Positions 11,336-22,493 of a DNA stretch of 64,000 nucleotides are shown here, in pieces (position 1 is the first letter of the stretch; the number at the start of each line of letters is the position of its first letter). A program made the translations under genes and the position numbers. Below the pieces are notes generated by a model. That model saw only the letters and a list, made by a program, of their open reading frames with translations, did not search any database and had not been told where the DNA came from. Source of the DNA: Calamus simplicifolius (lineage: Eukaryota > Streptophyta > Magnoliopsida > Arecales > Arecaceae); the NCBI GenBank assembly GCA_900491605.1, contig UESW01004633.1, forward strand, positions 238,569 to 302,568. Reading direction: 5' to 3'.

Positions 11336-11795
11336 TCACATCAATGAAGACGGAATTCTCTTTTGCTTGTCCATGTTAGTTGTTGAAGACTGTTCCTCCA
11401 TTGCTTCAATTTGAATGGCTTGCTTCAAGAGTTCTATAACCTCCCTCATCTTTGGATGGCCTTTTCGGTTTCTGACAAGACAACTGTTTGCTAACTTAGC
11501 AACTTCACGAGCAGCCCTCATAGAATATTGATTTCTTAGTCTTGGATCCATTATTATGCTAAATTTCCAACTATCCAGAGGAAATTGCTTCACCCATTCC
11601 AAAAGCTTCTATTCATTTTGTGGGCGATTTCTCTCGTATGTCTGCCTGCCTGTAAGGATTTCATACAACACCACTCCAAAACTCCACACATCACTCTTAA
11701 TCCTGAGATGACCAGTCTCAATGTATTCTTGGGCTGCATACCCGTAGGTACCCATAGTTTGATCAACACAAATGATCATCATGAAAATGAGAAGG
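11336..11795 (-). pseudogene. Captured receptor-like cytoplasmic kinase fragment
   Basis: On the minus strand, from about 11795, the frame reads GTYGYAAQEYIETGHLRIKS, then DVWSFGVVLYEILTG, kinase subdomains VIII and IX. After an in-frame TAG (about 11610) it continues as LLEWVKQFPLDSWKFSIIMD, DPRLRNQYSMRAAREVAKLA and a C-terminal REVIELLKQAIQ tail ending at 11336. This is the C-terminal third of an RLCK of the PBS1-like (subfamily VII) type. The catalytic loop and ATP-binding lobe are not seen. It lies inside the hAT and on the same strand as the transposase, so it looks like a host gene piece captured by the transposon and now a pseudogene. Confidence 0.8.
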
Positions 11796-13046
11796 GGGTA
11801 CTTTGAATAACAATGTGCAAAGATTAGAAACAGATAACGTTTTACAGAGGGTAAGCATCCTTGGAAAGAGCAACAACTTCAAGAATAGAACTAAAAAGAA
11901 CTAATCAACATATGCGCATACAATAGCAAAGATGGAATGCAAACAGAAATGAAACATTAGACAGAACTAAAAAGAAAGAACTTATCTTTGTATGCATTTA
12001 ATAAAATGTAAGAAATTGACGAATCATCAGTTTCGGGGGGATGAAATTGATAATGTGTCACACCTCTATTTCTTCTAAATTTCTTTTCTCGTAGTAGCAG
12101 TTGCCTAATCGATATCAAGGAGTATGTAGAGAACCAATAATTAGAAATATTCAGTATAAAGATGGTGTGGGAACCTAGTAATATGAGAATATTTAGAAAA
12201 GCTCTCTAACATGTCCCAAAATATCACCAGGACTTCATGTAAATCATTTTAAAAAAAATCTTCAGCAAGCTTTATAACATTTGAGAGGAAATAGATAGCA
12301 TATGGATTTTCTTAAATTTTCCAAGCTATTCCATTATATCTACTTCATGTTCTCATGCATTTTCATGTCTCCACTTCTCTAGAAGTTGTTATGCATAAAA
12401 ATATCTTACTCCACAGAATAATACATTGTTATGCCTTTTATTTCTTTGTGATTTCAGACAGTTATACAAGCAATTAACTCATTTTTCATTATGATTATTC
12501 TATATAATATCTAATGATGTCCATCTTGGTGGTATGAGATCAGATATTACCAACAGTAGAGAGAATGTATAATCTGCTTAAAAAAGAATGGTCATATATA
12601 CATGAGTTGCTATTCTGAAGTGAAAGTTCATATCTTAAACAGTTGATTGATCAACATCAACCATAGGGTTGAATCTCTAGCATGCCCAAATATTGTTTAA
12701 CATTAATGTCATAGCAAGCAAATGAAATGATCTGTGTTTGGAACCTATGAACATAATCATAAGGACAATCATCTAGCTTTAACACAACTACTATGGTTTG
12801 GTTTTTCAAATCCTCATTCACAAGGCATTTCTATTTAGGCTGCCTTTGATACTATCAGCAACCCTATGGACATCCAATATTACATCTAAGATTGCAGCAA
12901 GTCTATGAAATTATGTTTAATTTCCAGTGCTTTAACTGTGAACCACAATTGCTATCAGCAATGCATATGGAGATAGTGTATGGCTTTTTTTTTTTATTTT
13001 TTTTATCTTCATCTATATTAAGGGAAAATATATCACATTTTCAAAG
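11796..13046. other. hAT internal DNA of unknown content
   Basis: AT-rich sequence with no recognisable coding stretch. It could be intron or upstream sequence taken along with the captured kinase fragment, but nothing in it proves that. Confidence 0.4.
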
Positions 13047-13190
13047 CCCTTGGCTCAGATAGAGTGTCAAACATATGCTTCACAAATCACAACTGTTGCA
13101 TTTAGAAATGCCCTCCAAGTCATGAGTGTCAAACATATGCTTCAAAATCACAACGGTTGCATTTAGAAATGCCCTCCAAGTCATGATTTC
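13047..13190. repeat. Tandem duplication of about 65-75 bp in the hAT
   Basis: GTGTCAAACATATGCTTCAC and GCATTTAGAAATGCCCTCCA appear twice in a row. The same block, starting CCCTTGGCTCAGAT, occurs again at 48718-48835 inside the second hAT-like element. Confidence 0.85.
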
Positions 13191-13936
13191 ACAGCCCACA
13201 CATTCAATGTCAAAACAAATTGAAAGTCCCTATCATCATTGCCAAATTGAATTGCATAGGCTCAAAATAATATCACAGCCCACACGAGCACAAAATGTTT
13301 GGAATCAAATGAACAAGGCAAAATTGGCAGGATGGTATCGGTTGCCCATGATATATGGTAACATTGGCAACCTGCATATAGAATTTGCATCATATTATAT
13401 AGCTAGAGCGTAGAAGCATTAAGTCATCATTGCCAAATTCAAAGCTAGATCTCCATTTTAGTTCTAAGTTAATCAGATATTCAATTAGATTAGGGAGTAA
13501 TTTAAAAATAAAATAAGTCTATACTAATTATATTTATTATGCATAGCACAAGAAGCATAGCAACAAATTCTCCAATGCATAATAAGAATTATCCTACAAT
13601 TATCATGCAACAAGCAATGCATAATAAGAATCAAAAGTGACAACATAAATCAAAATAAAATACCAATGCACATTTGCTCATCAATATTTTTTCACAAACA
13701 TAATTTTTAACCACTCAAACTACTAGCACTAGAGTTCTAGATTGAAATGAACAAAAATTGCAAATTGATAAGAAAATTTGCTTAGATCAAGGAATGGGAA
13801 GGATGATCTCCATTGATTTCTTCTCATTCTGCAAGTGTAAAAAGATAAAACTTCAGTTTGCTATCAAAAAAAAAAAAGATGCAACTAAATTACAAAACTA
13901 ATAAAAGTAAAAGAAAACTTACTTTATCCTTTTTCT

Positions 13937-16016
13937 TCAATCCATGAAGATTACACAACCAATCTCCTCCACAAAGTAATACTTGTATTGTTTCACGAGA
14001 TAAAGATGCTCGATAAGTATCAATAACTCTACTTCTGCACTAAAAGTAGCTTCCGAAGCCACAGTTGTGATAGGAATAGCAAGTATTTCTCGAGCCATAC
14101 GAGATAAAATACAATATTTCAAAGCATTCACTCTCCACCATTCTAAAGCATCAAATGGCGTTGGATGACCTTCACAAATGTAGCATCCATCCTCAAGATA
14201 GTTATAAATCTGATTTTTGTGGTTGAACAGTTTCAACTTTTCTCACAAATTGAGCAAATTCTGACCAACCAGAAGATGAAGGTTGAATACTCACATTGCT
14301 ATTGACATTACCAATAATTATCATCACTTTGCTCATGACCACTAGAATACAATTCATCTGTATATTCAGCATACAATTCATACAAAGCCTTCTTCACTTT
14401 AGCAATGTTTTCTTTAGCTTCTTGTTTAGGGTACATTCTAGGAAAACAAAACTCAATTACCCTCATTTTACATCTAGGATCCAAAATGGCAGCAATAGAC
14501 ATCAACAAGTACACTCCCCCCATACTTATCAAATTTTACTTTCATGCATCCAACCATTTCATGAATAAAGTCATCTTCATCTTTATCTTGAAACTTTTTA
14601 TCCAACAAGACTTTCACACGATAAACTTCATTAAGAAATAAATTTGAAGTTAGATACCGACTCCCAGAGATGATATCAGTGGCTGAATTGAAAACATCCA
14701 AAATGGAACAAACTTTTTCCACTTTTAACCAATCTTCATCACTTGAACAAGAATTATAGCGTGGCTCTCGATCTCTGAATCTTGGAAACACCTCCTTGAA
14801 CATAATTGCAGCTGACAACATCTCATACGTGGAATTCCACCTCATTTTGCATTCCATTATCAGCTTGCTATGAGGTAATTGCAATTGTTGCACAATCTCC
14901 GAAAACATCATAAGTCTTGCTTCATTTTGATTGATGAAACTTACACTATCATGTATATCCTCAATGATATAATTAATTCTTGAAAGGCCATCTTGAACCA
15001 TAAGATTTAAGATGTCTGCACAACACCGTACATGAAACAATTTTCCTCCACAAAGTAGCTTCTTGTTCCTTGAGAAAGTGTGGTCAATATCTTGATTGCG
15101 AATCATTATTTGTAGCATTGTCAACTGAATAGTATACACCTTATTTTCAATACCCCATTCCATCAAACACTTGTAAAGATTGTCAGCTATCTCAACACCA
15201 CGATGAGAAGGAGGTAGATGAACAAAGTTAAGAACCCATTTTTGCAACTTCCAATTAGAATCAATGAAATGCCCTATGAGAACCATGTATTCAATCTTTT
15301 GATAGCTGACTTCCATAAGTCTGTGGTTACACTAATTTTAGCAACATTCTTCAACAACGCCTTCAACATTTTTTTCTCCATTTCATATACTTGAAAGCAA
15401 TCTTTTTTAATGGTGGTGCATGATATTTTTTGCCATTCAGGCATACCACGCCTTTGCATCATATTGAAACCTTCCTCTTCTACAATTGAAAAAGGATGCT
15501 CGTGCATGAGAATCCAATGGCAAATGGCTTCTCTTATTTTTGTCATATCAAATGTACCATCTGTAATAGCAGAAGTCATAATTTGTGCATTACTTGTAGG
15601 ATCAACTACTTGAAAAGTAATCCTTTGCTGTTGTTTTTGAAAGACCATTCTCCTCAAACATGTTTTCAAATGCCTTGCAAAGTGAGTGGTACTCTTACTT
15701 GAAAGTATGAAAAGTCTAGCCTTACGATGGATGCACTCTCCTTTCTTACTCCCATCAGGAAGTTCAACTTCTTTAAACTCTGACCAAACTGCAGAAGTCT
15801 TTTGCCTTTTCTTTGTTTGAAAATAGAATTATCCGCCTCCACATTATCTTCTATAGTATCAGTAGCAAAAGCCTCATTTGTTGTGTTTTCTAATGAAGCT
15901 GCAACATTATGTGGTGAGCCTAAACCATCACCTAAAATAGCTTGACTATTGGATGAATTCTACCTTGTATGTAAATTTACTGGTGCAGATGAAACATCAG
16001 GTGGAGATGATGACAT
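13937..16016 (-). pseudogene. hAT transposase (BED finger, Ac-like), broken
   Basis: The transposase would cut and rejoin the element's ends. A likely ATG at 16016 opens MSSSPPDVSSAPVN, with a stop after about 18 codons. A BED zinc finger lies at about 15655-15800 (SAVWSEFKEVELPDGSKKGE, HFARHLKTC). Its second metal-binding Cys appears to be Arg (CIHR). Then come PFSIVEEEGFN and ISVTTDLW (15290-15500), the RNase H-like core with MRWNSTYEM (about 14840), and ILDPRCKM (about 14475). The C-terminal dimerisation motif AREILAIPITTVASEATFSA lies near 14035-14095. At least four frame breaks separate these pieces. The family resembles RICESLEEPER-type proteins, but terminal repeats and context mark it as a transposon gene. 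Confidence 0.88.
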
Positions 16017-17864
16017 ATTTAGAATATATTGATGTGCCGTACAAAAACCTTATTCCTATCATAATAAAAAAAATTCAAAATCCAATCACATTAATCTTCA
16101 AGGAAATAGAAATACAAGATAAAAAAATATTTGATTAACGATTCAATCTATTGTATGCCGATTGATCAACCAAAGCAAGAGGCTATCAAAATGCTTCTTG
16201 GCAACTTTATTACCATATAAAGATATATGATAGCCTATGGATGGCTGCCATACATTTTTTACAATGATTACAATGATGTTCACTACATAGTTTCTTTTTA
16301 TATGTACTACTATTTAGCAAATTAAAATACCATACTACATGTTAATTATTCAATATAAATGCCTATAACTACATTCTAGACCCATTATTTTTTCACATTA
16401 ATTTAGAATTTGCACCAATGTGCATCTCACAATTTCTTTTGAGTTCTACCTATAATAATGAAAAAAACCAATCAAATATAAACATCATCATAATTTAAGT
16501 ATGATATGATTAACCACTGATGCCTTATCATGTGGTATTTATATTCTACATTTATGTGTTCTACATCCCGTGATATATTTAGATGGTAATTAATGCAGTG
16601 TTCATGCTTCGCATGCAGTGTATAGCAAAATATGATATCGTTGTATCGCAATGCCTTGGGAATTTGAAAGAAAACCAAAAAAACATTAAGCTGGAGATTA
16701 ATGCAATTGGTATGATATGATTTGGCATTAAAACTTGGGAAATTGGGCACATAAAAGTAAATGCATTCATATGTAAACACATAATTAGTAACTAACATGT
16801 ATAAACATGAGGTGGCGAAGACTTATCTGATAGGCGTTTTTAACAGGCTAGTTGGCATTTTTTTATTAAGTACAATATCATATATGGTAAATACTTTATC
16901 ATCAGTATTTGATTTTTTTAAAATAATAAAGAAAATCAAATTTAATAGATGTTTGAATTTGGTTTTCATGTGCCAACGAACAACATTAATTCATTCTCAT
17001 CACCATGACAGAGCACCTTCCCATACAATTAGTCTAGCTCTCTGAGTCTCTGTACTTAATGAAAAAGCGTTAGGGTCTCAGAACTTCTCTTCCAAGAAGA
17101 TCCTTGGATGCTTAATTCAGTTAAAGGTGGATTAAAGAAAGTTATACGACTATCAAGCAACATATGCTCAAACCATTTTTTTTATCTACAGGATATTGGA
17201 TTTTTTTTTATAAGAAAAATCTTTTTGCATCAGGGTATTGGATTTTTTTTATAAGAAAAAATATTTTATTTTTTTTATAAAAATTTTTTAAAGAAAAAAT
17301 CTTTCTAAGGTCTTACCGTGGGTTTTATCAGATTAAATCCGAGGATGCTTCCAACCTCCAATCCACCGCAAGTCCCTAACCTTCACAGTTCACACCAAAT
17401 GTTTGAGCCAAAGCTCAAAGATTATCACTATCTTTAATGAAGAATTGAAGATAGGACTTAATGGAGAAAGGGCTTACAATTAGCAGTTACTGCTTAGAAA
17501 TGAGCCCTATCCTCTCGCTGTTCATAAGGAGTTAGGGAACGACGGTTTCGTTTTCCCTAATTTTCTCCTAGAGCCCATGCTAAATCGCTGAGAGCCTAAG
17601 ACGAACGATAAGAAAACTTGAATCGCCTAAGAGACTGAGAGCCTGAGACAATGATGGGAAAACTTGAATCGCCCTGAGAGCCTGAGACGAACCATCACGA
17701 CTCACAAACACGATGGAAAGACGGACGGTTTGTTTTCCCTATTTTGAATCGCTAAGAGCCTGAGGGCTGACCGGAAACGAGTAACGGGTTCATTTCCAAT
17801 TTAAAGCTTTAAAGTTTTAAACCTTATTATAATTACAAAGATAAAAAAGTAAAATTGCATAAGC
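16017..17864. other. hAT upstream non-coding region
   Basis: AT-rich DNA upstream of the transposase. From about 17500 to 17800 there is an irregular repetition of GAGAGCCTGAGACGAACGAT-like phrases. No coding sequence recognised. Confidence 0.5.
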
Positions 17865-18039
17865 TCGATAAAGCTCGCGAGCCTTTCGAGCCGAGTATTT
17901 TAATACTCGAACTCGGCTCAATAATTTACTCGAGAAGCTCGAGCTCGAGCTCGACTTGATAAGCAGCGAGTCGATTTTAAGTATTTTTTGAGTTGATTTT
18001 GAGCTACTCGTGAGTTATCTCGACTCAGTTATACCCCTA
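17865..18039. repeat. hAT right terminal and subterminal repeats
   Basis: GCTCGATAAAGCTCGCGAGC and CTCGAGAAGCTCGAGCTCGA motifs lead to the inverted terminus ATACCCCTA at 18031-18039. Mirrors the left block with visible divergence. Confidence 0.85.
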
Positions 18040-18990
18040 GGCATTATCAAGATTACTTGGTAGAGAAGTAGCTGAATTTAAAGAAATTAGGGCTAATCAG
18101 TTGCTCCTAGAGTTGAGACTTTTACATAACATTTGTGGTAGAATTTTGTTTCCCAAAGCTGAACGATTTGAGTATGTGTCCGAGAGGGACGTGATGGTAA
18201 TGGATTGTGTAGTGACCAGCCAACCAATTAACCTACCAGGCATGATGATTTGGTATATGGCAGAGGCTAGCAGTAAGAAAAGGTCTACTTTACCCTATGG
18301 TATGATCTTGACTATGGCCTTTTAGAGCCAAGGAGTTAATATTTTAGACAATGAACCAATGAAGAGCCTTAGACATACAGATTATTATAATAAGGCTACC
18401 TTGCACCATATGGGCTTTTTGAAGATCAATGGACATTAGGAAAGGAAAGGAAATCTGGATGGTAGAGCAGCTGAGATGGACACTGTGGCCCCTGGTCCAT
18501 CAGAGGCAGGGCCTTCAGTAAGACACTCATCACCAGGTCCCATCAGTCCTGCACCCCCAGCACCAGCACCAACCCCTACATCAGTCACTCATGCATCTAC
18601 TGGATTTTCTGAGAGTCAGATGGAACAGCTCAAATCTCTATTTTTGGATCATAAAATTAAAATGAAGAATGAACTTGAGAGTCATCTTATGGGAATCAGA
18701 CAACATTTTTATTCTTTGGAGGACAAGATCAGTGTGATAGAGTCATCCTTGAGCTCATCTTTAATTACCTTGGTGAAAGACATAAGACTGATATTTGATA
18801 AGATCAAGGATATAGCAGTTGATTCTGATACATATTCCAAATGCAACGCTGAGCTTCAGGAGAAAGTTTCAGTTGTAGCTGGTTTAGTTGAGAAATGCTG
18901 AATGATTTTATGAAAATTCAAGAGAAGGGCATGGGACAAATTCTAGAAGAACTGAAAAGAATTTAGAAATTTTGAGAGAATTTAGAATTT
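18040..18990 (+). pseudogene. Sirevirus env-like ORF, second part (copy 2)
   Basis: Continues the ORF after the hAT insertion, starting at the second copy of the target duplication. The piece at 18101-18325 includes LLHNICGRILFPKAERFEY and PINLPGMMIWYMAEAS, the core of the putative plant transposon protein domain as I recall it. A stop at 18324 follows. The next open segment (18476-18901) has a Pro/Ala/Ser-rich linker. It then has a charged helix-rich stretch likely to form a coiled coil (ESQMEQLKSLFLDHKIKMKN, AELQEKVSVVAGLVEKC). The copy 3 counterpart is at 40380-41271. Confidence 0.78.
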
Positions 18991-19221
18991 AGTTTGTAAC
19001 TAGGAGTAATGGATATTTTGATATCTTGATGTAATGTGAATGTTTTAATGCTTTAATGTGAATGTTGCAATGACTTAATACTTTGATGAAAATGTATTTT
19101 GATGTTGTTTGCAATGGATATTTTGATGTAATGACTTTATATTCAATGAATGCAATATGAAGTTTATATGTTGATGATATATGTTGATTTAAGCTAAATG
19201 CATCCTCTCTTTAACCTTTTG

Positions 19222-19507
19222 TTGATAACAAAAAAGGGGGAGAGAAAGTTTATGTATATGCATAGGGCAATTAAAGATAATATGGAGAAAGAGTGTTTAT
19301 ATATGCATAGAGCTATGGAATCAATGTTAAATGGATTTAAATGTGATGAAAAAAATGTATACGTTTGAAATTAAATGAACTTTGTACCACTTACATAGGG
19401 GGAGCTACCTCATTCAGGGGAGCTTAATTATGAAAACTTATTTTGATAATCTCATTGTTTAATTATGCATATACTCAATGTTTTTGTCATCATCAAAAAG
19501 GGAAGAT
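19222..19507 (+). promoter_or_regulatory. Multiple polypurine tracts before the 3' LTR (copy 2)
   Basis: Purine runs occur at about 19231-19249 (AAAAAAGGGGGAGAGAAAG), 19398-19404 (AGGGGGA), 19417-19425 and directly before the LTR at 19495-19507. The last is the functional position for plus-strand priming. Several polypurine tracts in this region are a recognised trait of Sireviruses. Confidence 0.7.
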
Positions 19508-20978
19508 TGTTGACCCACTTATTGATTTTGATGATTAACAAAAGCATGAGTATATTTCTTATGTTACTAATGAGATTAACAAGTGTTTCAGAACTTAGAA
19601 AGGTTAAATTATTCAAAAGTTATATAAAAATCAGTTTGAATCAATTTCTAATGGAATATATCAAAGTTCAGAACTTGGAGCCGACACCCACAGTTTTGGA
19701 GCCGACTCCAGAGCGTATCAAAAACAGTTTAAAGATTTCGGCATGGTTTAGAGCCGACACCTAAAAATTTAGAGTCGACACCTGAAATTTTGGAGCCGAC
19801 ACCTGGAAAGTTAGAGCCGAACTCTAACCTGAGAACAGAGAATATATTTCAGGACAATGTTAGAGTCAACACCCTCGGAACTTAGAGCCGACTCCATATC
19901 GCGTCGAGCCGACACCACAGTTTATCGGAGCCGACTCCCCAACGGACTTTTTATTTCTATTTATGGAAACCCGACTTGGAGCCGACACCTTAAAAGTTGG
20001 AGCCGACTCAACCTGTAGAAACAATTTTTGAAATCTATCAGAATGGATTCCAACAGTAACATTTCTTCACCTAACCCCTAATGGATCTATTACGTTGCGT
20101 GAGGAAGTAATCCAAGTACATTTCAATGGCTATTTTTCACCTAATCTTGGATTAAGAAAGATTATAAAAGGAGGGTTCATCTGTTCAAAAATAGAAGAGA
20201 GAAAAACAAAAAGAAAAGGGAGAAATCAAGAAATCCAATAGTAGAAATTCTCTGAGTCAAAGCCTATTTGTTATTGAGAGATAGAAGAGAAATCCAAAAG
20301 TTTTTCAAGAGCATATTCAAAGAATTTCCTAGTTTTGAAGAAGAAGAGCTAGAGCCCTAAATTCCAGACTTCTCTTCAATGAGCTTTGTTCAAGAATTAG
20401 AGTTCAAATCTTCTTAGCCCATTCAGAAGAGAAAAGAAGAAAAGAAGAAAAGCTCAACTTCTCATTGCTTCAAAACAGGCTTTTCTATTCTCATTTGTTT
20501 ACATTGCATATTTGCTCATTTGAGGAGCTTTAAATTATTGTAAACTTATATTTGAATAGTTTGCTATCTAATTCAATCAGGGATTGAATTAGTTGAGGTA
20601 GTTGACCTCGGGATAAGCTAAGAGTAGCTTACGTTGGTTGTGTGCTAGTAACCCATGAAAACCAGCTGGTTCATTGTGACCCCATGTAAAACAACAAGTT
20701 TGGGTTGTGAGTTTGCAAAACAACTCGACTGTAATCAGGGTGATTATGTGTGGACCCAAGAGTTGCTTGGAGTGGACGTAGGTGTGGCTAACACCGAACC
20801 ACTATAAATATCTTGTATTTGTCGTGATTATTTGTCTCTCTCTCTATCCTCTTCTATATTGTGATTAGCACCATTTCATCACTTCATTTGCACACTTAAC
20901 TTGTGAAATTATTTTTATTATAAAATTTTAAAAGAACCCAATTCACCCTCTCCTCTTGGGTTGCCATCTGAGCCAACA
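19508..20978 (+). repeat. Sirevirus copy 2 3' LTR
   Basis: 1471 bp from TGTTGACCCACTTATTG to GAGCCAACA. U3 holds a cluster of GGAGYCGACNCC motifs (19676-20010), then TATAAAAG at 20163-20170. The poly-C run seen in the other LTRs has become CCCTCTCCTC here. TGGTG at 20979-20983 would be one copy of its target duplication; the partner is outside the window. Confidence 0.88.
20163..20170 (+). promoter_or_regulatory. TATA box of Sirevirus LTR (copy 2)
   Basis: TATAAAAG follows the motif cluster by about 150 bp and aligns with the TATA boxes of the copy 3 LTRs. Confidence 0.6.
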
Positions 20979-22000
20979 TGGTGTGCGGTGACCGATTGAC
21001 CAAGTAGCTGGCTACATCTACTGCATCAACCCAGAACATCTTTAGAAGCCCTGCCTGTAGCCTCAAACACCTTGCTTTTCAACAGTATTCTGTTCATTCT
21101 CTTAGCCACCCCTTCCTGCTAAGAAGTTTTCATTATCGACAAGTGCCTTTTGATGCCCCACTCATCACAAAATCTCTAAACTCCCTACTGGTGTATTCCC
21201 GCCACTGTCTGACCTTAGACACTTCACACTCCTACCCTGCTCCTTCTCCACCTCAGCCTTCAGATTTTGAACTTGGTGAAGACTTCTGATTTCTCCTTCA
21301 TGAAGTAGATCCACTGCTTTCCTAAAAATCATCTATCAAGGTAAAGAAGTATCTGGCCCCATTCCTTGCAGAAACCAGGGTTGGTCCCCAGACATCCATG
21401 TGTAATAACTCCAGGGGTTCTGCACTCCTAGCTATGCTGACCAAGAACTGTACTCTCTTCTACTTTCCATCTAACATGGCTCATAGATCTTCATGACTCC
21501 ACCACTCAAGTCCAGAAGTAGTTCTCTTTTGCTCAATTCTTTCATCCCTTTCTTTCATATGGCCCGGCAGTAATGTCACATCCTGTACACATCCCGAGGA
21601 TCCTATTCCACAGCTGCTGCTCATATTTTTCAGTCACCACAGAGCCCTCAACCTGTATAGGTTGTTCTCCAACCTTCTTCCTTTCATCACCACCATAGTT
21701 CCATTGAGATGTTCAGAACTTTACTTCTGGCATGACTGCTGAAGCTATATCCGACTGCTCTAGGTACCCCAGTGACACCAATTCTTCTTGAGTTCTGAAA
21801 CATACTTCACGATGGTAAAAGTGCGCACCATGCCATCAAACATTCTCACCCTCACTATGCCAATCCCTGCCACCTTACAGGGGTGATCATCTCCAAGAGT
21901 TACACACCCCTCATCAACCTCTATGTAAGTATTGAACCATCACCGGTTGGGAGTGTAATGATGAGAACAAGCTGAATCCAAGGTCCACATCTTGTACTGT
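20979..22000 (-). pseudogene. copia protease and integrase remnant
   Basis: Protease active-site context LDSACSHHYTPNR at about 21945-21990. Integrase core pieces: LELLHMDVWGPT (about 21395-21430), YFFTLIDDF (about 21335-21360), REFRDFCDEWGIKRHLS (about 21130-21185, with a local frame break) and VASYLVNRSPH directly before 20979. Stops and shifts are frequent. The fragment ends exactly at the Sirevirus LTR. Confidence 0.75.
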
Positions 22001-22094
22001 GCCTATGACCATCTGATACCATTAAGAGATCATCCTCCACCTCCTGGCCTGCAACTGTACTCACAGACTCAAATCCTCCATTTTTTTCCTTTTT

Positions 22095-22493
22095 TCACTT
22101 AGGACAATCCCTTTTGAAATGTCCTATCTCACCACACTTGTAGCACTTAGCCTTCCTGGACTGTAACCGTTCCCTAGGCCTACTCCTGTCCCTGCCTCTA
22201 CCTGACCTTTTCCCAACTGATAGACCCTCTTGGGCTTGCAACTTCAACCAAAGTCCCTTCGGGGTCTTCTCCTTCAGCATTGAATAAAGGACTGAATCCG
22301 CCAGATCTCCTGATCATTAAACATGCCTTTTTCTCCAACGACATCCACTGCTTATCTGTCATCCCATCTGGTCTTTCCTTCAAAGCCAGATCTAAACCCT
22401 GCTACACAAGAAGGTCTCTAACCAGACTTTCCACATGGAGAAACTTTCATTCCCATCAAACTTTTCAAAATCTATTTTTATGCTACTACCCAT
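22095..22493 (-). pseudogene. copia gag with CCHC knuckle and an internal deletion
   Basis: The ATG at 22493 opens MGSSIKIDFEKFDGNESFSM, a typical copia gag start. After a frame shift ERPDGMTDKQWMSLEKKA follows. Another shift leads to LKEKTPKGLWLKLQ, joined directly to an Arg-rich segment and the knuckle CYKCGEIGHFKRDC (about 22100-22141). At about 130 codons the gene is much shorter than a usual copia gag (over 250); the middle, normally after the LWLKL motif, is missing. Confidence 0.75.

Larger units (their letters stand above)
10711..18039 (-). mobile_element. hAT DNA transposon, 7.3 kb, inside the Sirevirus env-like ORF
   Basis: The left end reads TAGGGGTGTAATCGAG and the right end, read on the minus strand, TAGGGGTATAACTGAG. 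These imperfect terminal inverted repeats are followed inwards by GAGCTCGAGCTCGACTCG subterminal repeats. Both sides carry the identical 8-bp target duplication GGCATTAT (10703-10710 and 18040-18047), the length expected for hAT. A decayed minus-strand transposase lies at 13937-16016, and a kinase gene fragment at 11336-11795. Strand is given from the transposase. Removing the element rejoins the env-like ORF region. Confidence 0.95.
7315..20978 (+). mobile_element. Sirevirus-type copia (copy 2), 5' part displaced, hosting a hAT element
   Basis: From 7315 the sequence follows the integrase-to-3'-LTR half of the complete Sirevirus at 33095-43355. The order is integrase, RT, RNase H, spacer with GGAGYCGAC motifs, env-like ORF, several polypurine tracts, 3' LTR (19508-20978). 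The 5' half is missing because the gypsy element at 556-7314 was inserted into its integrase. The env-like ORF is interrupted by the hAT at 10711-18039. Its 3' LTR ends at 20978 inside an older copia relic. The coding parts are full of stops and small indels. Confidence 0.9.

Noticed and set aside
13126..13413. 95-codon ORF inside the hAT
   Set aside because: Begins in the tandem duplication, no domain, no conservation visible.
16472..17045. Overlapping ORFs in AT-rich hAT DNA
   Set aside because: Composition-driven; Tyr/Ile/Asn-rich with no motif.
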